DNA from: Lomentospora prolificans
Taxonomy: Eukaryota; Ascomycota; Sordariomycetes; Microascales; Microascaceae
Assembly: GCA_029532625.1 (NCBI GenBank)
Contig: JARFXM010000011.1
Span: 1,984,001-2,048,000, forward strand
DNA length: 64,000 nt
Reading direction: 5' to 3'
Shown here: in pieces, positions 23,749-36,301 of the stretch
Position numbering within the stretch: position 1 is the stretch's first letter
How the letters are laid out: each line of letters starts with the position of its first letter
Program-made: the position numbers and the translations under genes
The notes under the pieces: model-generated
Told to the model about the DNA's origin: nothing
Database searches by the model: none
Seen by the model: the letters and a program-made list of their open reading frames with translations, nothing else

Positions 23749-24642
23749 GAACCCAGTGGGGTTGTTGACGAGGAGGATGGGCAGATAATAGGCAGCAACG
23801 CCCAACTCTCTTCAGATCCATCTCTCTCTTAGGGCTAGCCTCAGGCCGCCTGCATCAACTGTCATCTATAATGCTCCGCTCTACGTCTGCGTATTGTTTT
23901 ACTTGACCCTGTTGTTTCGGTTCTTCGGCTCTTTCGTCGTCTTGGTTTTATTTTATATTTTTTTTTGTCACCATTAGTCATGAAGGGTTGCGGAATGATT
24001 TTGTGGTAAGAAAAACCGAGAACCACGACGGATTGAATTTTCTACTGCATTTCTAGGAAGGGAAACGGGGATGGGTTCCTAGGCGGGATTTGCTGGCTTT
24101 CAATATTTTGGGGGGGGGAAATTCCTAGTGCCCTTGTACATAATTATGGAATCAAATGGAACGAAGAGTGAACTAAGAGATTCAGTGCCAGCTTACATGG
24201 ATAATGTAACGTGTCTGCTGATCGAGATAGACGGATAGCGATATGGCCTCGTGCTCCATCAGTGATTGTCGGTCGCGCATCGATGCGCCCGTCACATCAA
24301 TGGTGAAGGCTTCGCTCAGACGACTTTCGGTGGGTGCCGATTCGGAAGATTACTTGTACATTATCGCTGGCCGTGCGGGCAGGGTTTAGAGAGGTGGAGT
24401 TGTGACCTCACACTAAGAACATTTTGAAGACTGAGAAGAGGAGCTCGACTCAGCCGTTCCAATGAAGTCGCTCATTGATGCTTCTGCTAAACTAGCGGGA
24501 CTTGGACCAAATCTTGTGCAGCAGATACAAGAGTGGACGACACCACGGCTTTCCTGAAAAAAAGTTCTGAAAACTCGGTTGAGCAGCCGACTTCTCGCAT
24601 CTGTTTGTTGTAGAGCTTTCTTGTTGAACCACCAGCGCATTC
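23749..24642. other. Intergenic between SNT1-like and FGGY kinase genes
   Basis: The 3' region of the SNT1-like gene (T-rich near 23940-23970, a G run at 24112-24118) and the promoter of the kinase gene. No coding region seen. Confidence 0.5.
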
Positions 24643-26700
24643 ATGGGCTACCATGGGGTAAGTTCCGCCGAGGGAAACGCCAGCATCCATCACCAGCCAT
24701 GGATGAGATGAGAATACTGATTGTGCTTATCCTGTAGTCAGCCCAGTCCAAATGTGAGATCAAGCTCAAGCTTCCTCTAGCTTTTACGAGTCTTGGGAAA
24801 TATTGACACAGAAGCAGGATCATTACATTGGCATCGATGTGGGAACGGGCTCGGCTCGTGCCTGCATCGTTGATGCATCCGGCACTATCAAAGCGATAGC
24901 ATCCAAAGACATCAAGCTCTGGAAGCCCCAAGTCGGCTACTATGTACGGTTACTCGCCGCGGGCCTCTGCTCCTGACGAGATCAATCACGCACTCAATTG
25001 CTCACATTTACCCGCCAGGAACAATCCACAACCAACATCTGGAGCTGCATCTGCAACTGCGTCCACCGCGTCCTCGCCGAATCCAAGGTCGACCCCGCCA
25101 CCGTCAAGGGTCTTGGTTTCGACGCCACCTGCTCCCTGACCGTCTTCACCCACGACACCGACGAGCCCGTTTCTGTTACGGGACCCAACTTTACGAATGA
25201 TGGCGACGATCGCAACGTCATCCTGTGGCTCGACCACCGCCCCGAAGCCGAGACGGAGGCCATCAACGCCACGCGCCATAACCTCTTGCGTTACGTCGGC
25301 GGCACCATGAATATTGAGATGGAGATGCCCAAGGTGCTCTGGCTCAAGAAGAACATGCCGCCTGAGCTGTTTAGCAGGTGCAAGTTTTACGATCTTGCCG
25401 ATGCGCTTACGCATATGGCTACCGGGAAAGAGACGAGGAGCTTCTGCAGCGCGGTATGCAAGCAAGGATACGTACCCGTGGGCGTGGACGGCAGCGTCAA
25501 GGGATGGCAGGAGGACTTTTACAGACAGATTGGCTTGGAGGATCTGGTCGAGGATGAGTTTAAGAGAGTGGGCGGCGTCGATAGGGTGGTGAGCCTCTTT
25601 CCTTGAGTACTCGTTTTTGATGCCCTTGGAGTGGACGCGCTAACTCTAGGCATTTACAGAATGGACAGTTTCTTAGTGCAGGTGAGCTCGTGGGCACCCT
25701 GAGCGAGAAGGCTGGCAAGGAATTGGGATTGCCTGCGGGCGTTGCAGTTGGCAGCGGTGTCATTGATGCCTATGCGGGATGGATTGGTACAGTCGGCGTG
25801 CAAGTCGACGGCCTAGGAGGCAACGAAACCGGAAGTGGCCCAGACCAAGCCTCCGGCCGTCTTGCTGCAGTTGCCGGTACCTCGACTTGCCATCTTGTCA
25901 TGTCGAAGGATCCCGTGTTCGTCAACGGCGTATGGGGTCCCTACAGGGACGTCCTCATTCCTGGCCAATGGATGGCCGAGGGTGGGCAATCCGCAACGGG
26001 TGAGCTCCTCCGCCACGTTGTCGAAACTCACCCCGCCTACATCGACAAATCTGGACTTCCCGAGGGCGGCCTGGGTGATAAGTCTATCTACGAGTACCTC
26101 AACGAGCACCTTTCCAAGCTAGCGGCGAAGAACAAGACGCCTAACGTGTCTCATCTCGGCCGGCATATCTTCTTCTATGGTGACCTCTGGGGCAACCGCT
26201 CGCCCATTGCGGACCCCACAATGAAGGGCGCCCTCGTCGGCATGAGCAGTGACACGAGCCTGGACAACCTAGCCCTGATGTACTACGCTACGATGGAGTT
26301 CATCGCCATGCAGACGCGCCACATTATTGACACCATGAACAAGGCCGGCCATTCCATCTCGAGCATTTTCATGTCGGGCGGCCAGTGCCGAAACAAGATC
26401 CTCATGGACCTCATCGCTACCGTATGTGATTTGCCCGTCGTCATCCCCGAATATATCGGTGCCGCGGTTGTTCACGGTGCTGCCATGTTGGGTGCCAAGG
26501 CGGCTGGCGCGGATGACAGCGGAAAGACGGAGGATTTGTGGGCTATCATGAGGAGGATGAGCAAGCCGGGCAGTGTGGTCTGGCCCAAGAAGGATGAGGG
26601 TGAGAAGAAGCTTTTTGAGGCCAAGTACGAGATCTTCTTGGACCAGTGCCGCACCCAGCAGGAGTATAGGAAGAAGGTTGATGCGGCTCTTGGAAAATAA
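24643..26700 (+). CDS. FGGY-family carbohydrate kinase (ribulokinase-like)
   Basis: Exons 24643-24657 (tentative), 24818-24943, 25019-25588 and 25660-26700 give about 583 residues. The phosphate-binding start of the FGGY fold is HYIGIDVGTGSARACIVDAS. Further conserved blocks are NVILWLDHRPEAE, KVLWLKKNMP, FYDLADALTHMATG, VDGSVKGWQEDFY, VAGTSTCHLVMS, PGQWMAEGGQSATG, WGNRSPIADPTMKGALVG and the adenosine-side motif IFMSGGQCRNKILMDLIA. These match the YDR109C/human FGGY subgroup, which phosphorylates ketopentoses such as D-ribulose; the exact substrate is inferred. Splices 24943/25019 (YY-EQST) and 25588/25660 (DRV-NGQF) are clear. The first exon (MGYHG, then GTAAGT, acceptor AAGCAG at 24817) is the best available start but is weakly supported. 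Confidence 0.9.
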
Positions 26701-27162
26701 GTACAAGTTAGGACTAAAATTTCAAGGAGTATAATGGAAAACTGGTCAAGTAATATAATATGGTTCCAACCGGACAGATTAGCTCCTTCCTCAGTGTTAG
26801 GCGTTCTTCCCAGGTGCGAAGATCTCGGTAAGTGGCCGGTGAAATTCGGTGAAGACTGTAGCGTTGCCTGGGCTGTTGCCCACTGGTTCCTGGTTAGAGC
26901 ATCTGATTGGCCAGACACCGAACCCAGCAACAACTTGTGGTTGCACCCATCTAAATTTCTCCCCAGACGCGCGACAACCAGGTAAATCCAACAGCTCCAT
27001 CTCGCTCTAACCTAGGGCTCAAAAAACTCCCTGGCCCGGCCCATTGCTGTTCAACTCACGCATAGGCACAGACTCCACCTCTTCGAGACTACCCGCAGCT
27101 CCCAGCGTGACGAAAAACCGAGACCAGAATTTTGTTGACGAGTCCGACCAAAACAAGCTACC
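26701..27162. other. Promoter region of NIC96
   Basis: Tandem spacer between two plus-strand genes. No gene or clear motif seen apart from a CTAACCTAGG palindrome-like stretch at 27008-27017. Confidence 0.45.
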
Positions 27163-30100
27163 ATGTCGCTCTTTGGCGGTGGTCAATCGGCCTTTGGCCA
27201 GTCGACGGCCTCGCAGGGAGGCTCCAGCATCTTTGGCCAGACCGCCGCATCGCAAGCCCCCGCGGGATCTAGCCTCTTTGGCGCCTCGACGGTCACGAAA
27301 CCGAGCTTGTTCGGCCAGAGCACCGCGACCCAGCCCGCCGCTTCGACGACTCAGAATACCGGCGGTGGCCTGTTTGGCGCTTCGACCGCCACCACTGCTC
27401 AGCCCTCGTCGACCCCCTTTGGAGGCCTGGGCCAGAGCACCCAGTCTTCTGCTTTCGGAGCGACGAATACCACTGCGAAGCCCTCGCTTTTCGGCGGCGG
27501 TTTGGGCTCCACTACCACAAACCAGAACCAGGCCCAGGTCCCAAGCCTAGGAACTGCGCCCTCGAGCCTCGGTCTTTCTACCCTTGGCACCAGCACCCAG
27601 AACCAGGGACAGCAGCAGCAACAGAATGGCCAGCAGCCAGCCGGTGCCTACTTTGATACCCTGTTCGCCATGACCAAGAAGCGGACCGACGGAACGACCG
27701 AGGATATGCCCCACCTGCAACTCGGTCTAGGCGACCTTCGGCAGCGTCTCAAGAAGATTGGCGGCAAGACTCCGGAGAAAGCAGGCGACGGACGGGCCCA
27801 CTACGTTCTTGCGGCTTCCGGCATTGATCTGGGGGCCGCTGCGAAGGACTTGGGTTCGCTCGCTGTCAACCCGAGCAAGGTCGACCGACATGCCGGCGAG
27901 ACTGGCGGACCCTCCGAAATTGACGTCGAGACGTACCTCGAGAACCTCCAGAAGAAGACCACACTTGGCATGATACAGGATGGCCTCGAGAGGTCCGCAA
28001 GGGATTTTGACAACTTCCTCGAGGATAACATGGCGACGGAATGGGAGGCTCAGCGCAAGCGAATCTACGAGCACTTTGGCATCATGCAGCGCGACAACGG
28101 TGCGGATTCTGCCACCCCTGGAAGGGAGGCACAGGCGGGCTTTGGTCGCTCCCGTCGCAAGTCTCAGCATACAGGCACCACTTCCCGCGCTGGTAGGAGC
28201 ACGATCCTCGGCAACACAGGCCTCCAACGCTCGGTCATCGGCACCCCTGCGCGTATTGGTAGCCATAAACCTGAGTTTTCCGACGTTGAGCGCCCCAGCG
28301 AGCCTTCTCGCCAACTTGGCGGTGTCCAATCGTCCGACGATCGTGCCCTGCGTGAGAAGCAGAGCAAGCTCGCCGACAAGATCACTAGCCTCAATAAGAC
28401 TCGCATTCTGCAGCGGCCATTCCCCATCTTGTCGGAGCTTGCCGAGATCGAACAAAAATCTCCCGAGCCTCATGCTTCGTATGTCGCCCAGGCTTACAGG
28501 GCGGTCATGGAGATCGTTGGCGAGAACCCGGAGGCGGACACCTCTATAAATAACGCTACGGCCAAGGAGAGGCAGTTTGTTTCGCAATACCTAGATGATA
28601 ACAAGAACTCCTCTGAGGCGTTGAACATGCGCAAGAGGATCCTGGCGGGTGCCAACCGTTTCCTCGAGAACCAGTTCGTCGCCGAGATGGAGTCTCTGAT
28701 CGCTAAGCATCCTCATGAGGCCAACCTCGGCGGCCGTCCCGACATTGTCAGCAAGGTCAAGGCTTACATCCGGTTAAGATCCGCGCGTAAGGACCTTGTC
28801 CCTGACAACTCAGAACTGCAGCAGGTCCAGGGCGAGTACGTCTGGGCCATTGTCTTCTATCTCCTCCGGTCCGGCCATATCATGGACGCGGCTAGATATG
28901 TCAACGACAACCTCAACAACTTCCGCGGCATCGACCGCACCTTCTCCACCTACCTCAACGCCTACGCATCCAGCGAGGAGAGGCGGCTCAAGAGGCTCCT
29001 CCAAGAGCGCTGCGCTAGCGAATACACGCAGCGATCGCGCAACGCCCCCGAAAACTCCATTGACCCCTTCCGCATGGCCTGCTACAAGATTATTGGTCGC
29101 TGCGAGATCAACAACCGCAGCCTCGAGGGCCTCAAGTCGGACATCCACGACTGGATCTGGCTCCAGTTCAACCTCGCCCGCGAGGCCGACAGGACCGTCG
29201 AGTTCGCCAGCGAGATGTACGACCTCGCGGATCTCCAGGCCAGCATGCGCGAGATCGGCTCCAAGCACTTCCCCAAGTCTCCCTCGGAGGACAACAACGG
29301 CAACTTCGGCATGTACTTTTACCTGCTCGTCATGTCCGGCCAATTCGAGGAGGCCGTGGCCTACCTCTACCCCTTCTCCTACGTGGACGCGGTGCACTTT
29401 GCCCTCGCCCTCGAGTACTACGGCCTCCTACGGCCCAGCGACCCCCTCACTGCCGACAACGAGCTGCGCAGCATGGACAGCAGGAGCCGCACCCAGATCA
29501 ACTTTGGCCGCATGCTAGGCTACTACACGCGCGACTTCCGCGCTGCCAACGTTGAGGCCGCCGTCGACTACCTCTCCCTCATCTGCCTCAACGCCGACCT
29601 CCCCGGCGAGTCGGGCCGCCGCCACGCCAACCTCTGCCACGAGGCCCTCCGCGAGCTCGTCCTCGAGTCCCGCGAGTTTAGCAAGCTCATCGGCGACATC
29701 CGCCCCGACGGCCACCGCATCAAGGGCGCCGTTGAGCAGCGCGGCCCCCTCATCGGCCTCTCCGACGAGGACGACTTTGTCCACACCGTCACTCTCCAGG
29801 CCGCCAGCTTCGCCGAGGAGACGGGCCGCACCACCGACGCCGTCCTCCTCTACCACCTCGCCGGCGAGTACGACACCGTTGTCGCCATCGTCAGCCGCGC
29901 CCTCAGCGAGGCCATCGCCATGGACATTGGCGAGTCCCCCATGGTCCTCATGCCGGTCAAGCCCCGCGGCGGCGCCGGCGACGCCGAGCCCGGAAGCAGC
30001 CTCAGCCTCGCCGCCATTGACGACCCCGTCGAGCTCGCAAACACAATGATGGCCATGTACGAGCGCGACGCCATGTTCCACCGCGGCATCCAAGAGCAGA

Positions 30101-30654
30101 ACAAGGTTGCTTGCCGCATCCTGCTCGAGCTGAGCTCCATCAAGACCCTCGTCGAGGCCAGACAGTGGGCTCAATGTCTCGACGTAAGTTTTCTTTCGTT
30201 TTCTTTTTTTTTTCTATCCCAGCCTCTTGTCTCTCCTTTCCTTAACCCCCATCCCTCTTTTCTTCCTCCTTTGCCTACCTCCCTACCCTGTCCGTGATTA
30301 CCAAATATGCTAACTCTTTTCCTCCCCCTCCAGCGCATCCGCGCCCTCGACATCCTCCCCCTCGACGCAAAGGGCGACCCCTCCATAATCCGCAACCACG
30401 CGTCCCGCTTCCCCTCCCTCTCCCCCACCGTCGCCGTCAACGTCCCCAACCTCCTCCTCTGGACCATCCACGCCTGCGTCAAGCAGCGCGACCAGCTCCT
30501 CGCCGGCCACTTCACCGGCAACGAGACCTCCCGCCATATGCTTATCGACCAGCTGCGCCAGATGACACTGGACCTCACGGCCTACACGAGCCAGCTGAGG
30601 TACAGGTTCCCGCCTCACCTGCACGAGGCCCTCGCCAGGGCTTCGGCGGAGTGA
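27163..30654 (+). CDS. nic96: Nucleoporin Nic96 (Nup93 family) with FG-rich N-terminus
   Basis: Exons 27163-30183 and 30334-30654, joined over a 150-nt intron (GTAAGT..CTCCAG), give 1,113 residues. The first 115 residues carry nine FG dipeptides (SLFG, AFG, SIFG, SLFG, SLFG, GLFG, PFG, AFG, SLFG) in S/T/Q-rich sequence. Then comes GAYFDTLFAMTKKRTDG and a helical linker (LENLQKKTTLGMIQDGLERS, NFLEDNMATEWEAQRKRIYE). From about residue 420 the Nic96 solenoid follows, including YVWAIVFYLLRSGHIMDAAR, DWIWLQFNLARE, FGMYFYLLVMSGQFEEAVAY and NFGRMLGYYTRDFRAANVEA. The protein is a scaffold of the nuclear pore inner ring, anchoring the Nsp1 channel complex. It is longer than yeast Nic96, consistent with filamentous fungi. 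Confidence 0.95.
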
Positions 30655-31959
30655 ATACCCAGAGCAAAAAAAAGGAAAAGAAAAGGAAAAAAAGGTAAAG
30701 AAAAAAAGAGAGAGAGAAGAAAAGGAATCCATTGTCGTCGCTATTACGGCGTCTTTTATGGACTTGAGAACATTCGATTTGTCTTCACGGCTGCGCTGCA
30801 CATCGGATAAACAGGGGAGAGGAACATTCTTCTCCAATGGTCATGTTGTCTCTTTATCTGTTGTTTCTTTCTTTTGTTCCTTTTTCAACTTAAAATGTCT
30901 GTATAATTGGGGTTTGTAGGGGGAGAACGTCGGAATCTTGTGAAGCCTTGTTCCCCCGACAGGTTTGATAGAGGAAGAATAGCACACTCTGTAATATCAA
31001 AAGATGCAAACTGAAGCTCCTACCAAGGAAAACGGGAGAAAGAAGGAAACCTAGCATGCTATTTTATTTCGTGTGCGCGCGTTTACCGTCTACTTGGTCG
31101 ACCCTTGAAACTCCTTGATGCAGGATTTTGGGAAGTTGGAAAGATTCAAACTGAGGACTCCTGTAAAGAAGAATGGAAAGATCAAATAACAGCCACCCAC
31201 CATGCGTTCTATGTCTCACCCCTTTCCCTCAGAAAGCGACAAAACAGGAAGCCTCCAGGACAAGCGATATGATCCGCTCCATCTCTCTACCGGTTTTGTT
31301 TGGGTATCCTTGGACACAAAAGGGAAATAGACAAAGAAGAGTTGTAGTCAAGGAATGTAAAGAGTCGGAAAGTGAAGGGGAAGGCCCATCTTATCCTTCT
31401 CAATGGGTATTAAAAATGCTGCTCGTATCAAGGCGGGAAAAAGTTGCAAGGAAACGAAAAGGAAAAAAAAAAAAAAAGAAAAAAGAAAAAACATCAAGCC
31501 CAAGCCCCATCAGTCCATTTCCTCATTCACTCATAAAATGTTTTCCCAGCCCGTCATGATCCGACTCCCTGCTCATAACCGTAACCATGCCTTGGAATCG
31601 TCAAAATGCCACACTCTTTTCCTGATTTTTCTTTTCGTCCCATTACCTGTCGTCTTTTGCATTGCTATCTCCTCTGGGTATTGTTGTTACTCTCATTCAT
31701 AAATCATGTTTTCGTCTCGGTCCTCTCGGTCGTCGTGTCTGGCTCCGAGTATCAGTCTCGTCAATTTCAAATCCCACCCGCTATCCACAGCAGGCACCAT
31801 CTATCTCACGCCCTCCATCAATCATCTTCGTTCAGATATTGCTGGTCATCAACAAGGATGACAACAGTCAAAGTGGCTGCGTAAGCTTCACGAATGGCGC
31901 AAGCAACACTGTGAACGAAGTTAGTCGGTTATTCCCCGCGCACAGCTTGTGCTTCAGAC
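30655..31959. other. Convergent spacer, NIC96 / hypothetical gene
   Basis: Tail-to-tail region. A-rich purine runs lie just past the NIC96 stop (30665-30725) and at 31435-31495. Several short open frames have no protein-like features. No gene seen. Confidence 0.5.
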
Positions 31960-34417
31960 TCACCATGTCTTGCGCACATCAGCGACGATGGCACTAAGGC
32001 CCCAGTGGGCACACCAAGCCCTCACCAATACCTCGTTATCGCGTACTCCAAAAGCCTCAACCACAAGGACTCTTTCCTCATCGTCGATTTCTCGCGGGTA
32101 TGCATTCCCGTGCGCCATCCTCAAGCCAGGCGGTGAAGCGTCTTGTGGGCTCGAGAGACCGTAAAGCCCGCCCCAGTCATGGACGTTGACTATCTGATCT
32201 GCCTTGATAGTAGAATAGGCGTAGTCGAAGAAGAGAGGGTGGGGTCCATTAATACACGGCCACGCTGAAACAAATGACACGTCGTATGCAAGGCGAAGAG
32301 GCCATGACACACCGTCAATAGCAAATTGGATCATTGCGTCGTACCACTGCGGGCCGGGATCCGCCAGACGACCCTGAAGAGCCTGGAAGCTAAGACGCTC
32401 GATACGCACCGTATCGACAATGTCGTCGGGGTCCGGTAGGATAAGCTTGTATTCGCTTACGGGAATGAGATCGGCAAGTGGGCCTAGTGGATCCGATCTC
32501 TCGGCCATCGATGTGACATCTTCCGGCGTCAAGTATTGTCGTGGCTGGCGTGATCGAATGCGTGCAATCTGAGTGCGTCCCAGATCCGTTGTCGGCCGGC
32601 CGGGGCCGACCCAGCCAGCGGCAAGCTTGCAGGTGGGCGCTAAGACTTTTCCAACGATACAGGTGGCGGTCCAGTACGTGTAGCTATTGCGGTATTGGAA
32701 TCCACAGCTCGGATGGAGATGAGTAAGTAGGGCTAGCTCGTCAGTGGCCTTGTCCGGGTCCATATCTATCAGAGTGTTCATGATGAGGAACGGGAACGTA
32801 GGCTACAGGTGTGATGTACAGTTAGCGGGACTGATTTCTCGGGCGATAGCAATCTACTCACCCCCGGCAACACAAGGCCACTAAAGAAGGCCATTGCATC
32901 GGAGCTCACGAAGTCTAAAGTGTCCGCGTTCTTTTGCCGAAGTTGAAACAGGGTCTCGTCGAGGTTAGGCCACTTCATGATTTTGGCAAACTTTTCCAAG
33001 ATTTTAACCTGGCGTTTCCTTAACCTATATCGCAGTTTAACTGTTGAATAGGCGTCGTTAGTATCCGAATAGCCTCCGTTTTCGCCGCTAAACGGACAAG
33101 AGCTAACTTACTATGGTCAGGAGACGGACCATAACTCTCTATCCGGATAAATTTCTGCCACCGCTTGGCAAGTGCCATGTTCCATTGAATGCTTGGTGGG
33201 ATTTGAGAAAGCAATCGCTCCTTTGCCCACTCGTTATGCCTCTTAGAGTTGATGCGTAGGTCGAGTTCGAGACTTAGGAGCAGTTGGTGGAAAAATAAAT
33301 GGTATACGTCGTAGTTCGAATACCCAGTGTCGTATATAAATCGTGTAACGACTTGGTGCTTCGGGTTCGTAAAGTCTATCCAATCGGGCTTGGACAGCAC
33401 CTGTATGAGATCGGTGATCTGCCTGTCAAGCGTCTTATGGAGGCTGAACAGCTTGTCCGAGTCTCGCAAGAAGTGCTTGTAGAGGCTTCGGTACATCGAA
33501 TGATCGTCTTCATCAACGCCCATCTCAATCCCCTTGAGCCGCTTGAAAATTCTAGCGAGGTCGACATCCCTCAACGTCGGCACACCGGGATCGCGCAATG
33601 GTATCGCATGAGGAAGAGCACTGGATAAAGAGACCCACTGGTTCAAGGTCACGGTTCCGGGGGCTTTTCCAAAGCTAAAGGCACAGCTCGGTTGCTCCAA
33701 GGTTTCCCAGGGCAGACGAGCCGGACTACGGCCCTGTAAGCGCATGGTCATGAGTTCGGCCATAATCCCGTGGAGGCTGACGGCATCGTCCTCTTCCCTA
33801 TCCCTAGTGTCGGAGGACGTGGTCGTATAAAGAGCGTAGTAGTGCTCGGGCGCGTGGGGGATGCTCCTCAGGTGCCCGATATGGATGGGAGCTCCCCGGC
33901 AGATCAAGGCCTGGGCGTGCCCTATGGTCAGGTCATCCTGGCGAGAGAAACCTGGAGGAGGCCACTGGGTTAAGGGTGCGTAGGCCTGATCTCGTAGATC
34001 CTCCCGTCCTTTGCCCTTGGATTTGAGTACGGACTTTGTGGGCTCGGCATGGCGGCGCGGACGACGGGATCGAGAACGGCCAGCCTCACGATTAACACCT
34101 GCATCTGCCCTCCGCCTGCGGAGAACAGCATCACCGTCACTGGTACTCTTAGACTTCTTCGGCTATAAATTACCCTGGTTCAGTATACGACAGCCAATCT
34201 AAAGGGGCTAAAGGATATGGGAGCTTATTTTACATGGCGTGACGCGAAACAACACGTGGTTCCGTGCCACCCATGGCATTCGCGTCGAGCGAGAAAGAAG
34301 CCAAGGAAGAAGATCACTTACCGCCTTTGCAGGTTGTTGAGACGCGCCCTTGCTACGGAAAAGACTCTTCCAGAAGCCTGTCTTTTCCTTTTCCCTGGAT
34401 TTTCGATCGGCCGCCAT
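31960..34417 (-). CDS. Uncharacterised 722-residue protein
   Basis: Four exons, 34322-34417, 33112-34162, 32862-33040 and 31960-32802, splice in frame to 722 residues. Each intron has good ends: GTAAGT..TTATAG (159 nt), GTAAGT..CAACAG (71 nt) and GTGAGT..CTGTAG (59 nt). The start MAADRKSREKEKTGFWKSLF is a basic amphipathic segment. Next are an arginine-rich low-complexity part, then a mostly helical middle (RSLYKHFLRDSDKLFSLHKT, YDVYHLFFHQLLLSLELDLR, SIQWNMALAKRWQKF, LDETLFQLRQKNADTLDF), and a C-terminal region with PLRLAYDVSFVSAWPCINGP, VHDWGGLYGLSS and LVVEAFGVRDNEVLVRAWCA. I recognise no catalytic motif, signal peptide or membrane segment. No function is proposed. The splice consistency makes the gene itself credible. 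Confidence 0.75.
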
Positions 34418-34663
34418 GATAAAGGGGAAGAGGGTCGAAGAATTTGGAATATGGAGGGGAAAGCGTGTGCTTGTAGTGAAAGAATGGTGGGAGAGAAGTG
34501 AGACAGACCATAAAGTTGAAATGAGAGAGCTCGAGTTTAGAGATTAAGAGACGGTAATAATGGTACAGAGTAATAGCACACAAAGACAGCAGCTTCGAAG
34601 GAAAAGGACGAGGGAATTGTACATGAAAAATGAGGTAGGAAAATAATTAAGAGAGGGAAATTG

Positions 34664-34700
<37 letters not shown>

Positions 34701-36301
34701 GCTATAATCCCGGGGCCGTAAGGATGGGAGTATGCCGAAAATACATTATCCGTCCGGTGGGGTGTGGGATCGGTGGGAAAAGTGACGGGAAGGGACGAAA
34801 ACCTTGAAGAGGAGCAATCGAAAGAAAAAAAGGCAAAAATGGCTGAGCTGCAGAACCGGGGACACGGGGGCGGCGAGGCTGACGGCAGGGTAAAATAAAA
34901 GAGGACGAATTACTGCGTATAAGAGAAAAAGGTAAGGCTCGGCTCGGCTGGAAGTGAGATGAGCTGGCAGGATGTGGGAACTAGGGAGGAACGGGGAGTA
35001 GTTGCCACAGATTGATTCGGTCTATGAGAAGGAACGACCGCTGATAGGCACTGGTAAACGGAGCAAGTCACCAGGTACAACTGACGACGAGTATTCTGCA
35101 CCCGCAAAGTACAGTGGTACCTGAACGACTCAAGAAGAGAGCGGGAAGGCACAAGGGACTGGAGACTAGACCGTCGAGCTTGAAAATACGGAGTGGGAAG
35201 GAGCTACTGCCCAAACAAATGACAGGACCTGTACTGGAATTTCCCACTCTTCCTACGTTGCTTGGTGCTTGTTGTCCCACGATCTCCGTTTCCCACTGGG
35301 CAGGGACACAGCTTGCAGGTCAGCGAGTGGCATTCGGCCGTTTACATGTGCAATTGAGGGCCAAGGACAAAGCGAATAGCATGACGGCGAGGTGGGCGTG
35401 CGTCTGCGAAACACTTATGAAGAACACGGAGGCCCTGTAGAACAGAATTGCAGTAGGGAGAAAGGGATCAAGGGAAAAAAAAGAAAAGTAAAAACGGAGG
35501 CTCAAGCGTTGAATGAAAGAGAACTGAACATTGAAGGGCCCATATGCAGGCCATTTACTCGTTGCCCCATCGCACGTCGTCTTACAAGTCTCTATAGGCT
35601 ATCCGGAGTCCGACCTGCAGAGCCCTTGCTGGGAAACAACGCCGGTCTCAATCGCACGAGACGATCGACGACACATTCCATCGTTCTATGCACCTTCTGT
35701 CTGATGTCTCTTCTGTCTCCAGCTCCCAGCCTCTGGTCTGATCTCTGATCTCTAACAGTTGAGCCCTCGAAAGCTGCACTGCATTTTGCCTCTTTTTTCC
35801 TAACCTAGCGTTCGGACTCTGGAGGCCGCCTGATACAGCCATGCAGGAGAGGGGGCGAAATCTGGCTGGCCAGTAGCATGACAGCGCAGCATGCATCAAG
35901 ATGCATCAGGGCAAAAGGGCAAAAAGCGTCTGAACGCCCTCTCATTCGACCCCCTTGCTTGCTGCCACACATTTTGCAACTGATAGAGCTGACGTATACA
36001 ATGACATTTTGGCCTAGCTCCAGCCTTGGGCATCTATATATACAGACGACAGCTCTTCAATCATAACAATGATCAACTCCCAGATGCTTCCCCCTCCATG
36101 CCTCCCTACCCAATGCAGTAGCTCTTGAATCATTCTCTTTGTTTCTCTCGAAATCGGTATGAAATTGGTGGTCCACCGAAAGCCCATGCGCCCCGGTCTT
36201 TGTCATCCTTAGTTTGCCTAATAACCCCCCATGGATCAACAATGTTCCTTATGATTCGAATAATCCCTTTTTTAACTCGCTCCCGAGCGGCTTTTCAATA
36301 C
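34418..36301. other. Intergenic, upstream of hypothetical gene, downstream of VTC gene
   Basis: About 1.9 kb. It contains a (GA)n microsatellite at 34671-34694 and GA-rich flanks over 34440-34720. No coding region seen. Confidence 0.5.
34671..34694. repeat. (GA)12 microsatellite
   Basis: Twelve GA units directly upstream (about 250 bases) of the uncharacterised 722-residue gene, which is read on the minus strand, so it may sit in its promoter or 5' leader. Confidence 0.9.

Noticed and set aside
29515..30174. Antisense 219-codon frame opposite NIC96
   Set aside because: Same codon-bias shadow; alanine/glycine/valine-rich with no features.
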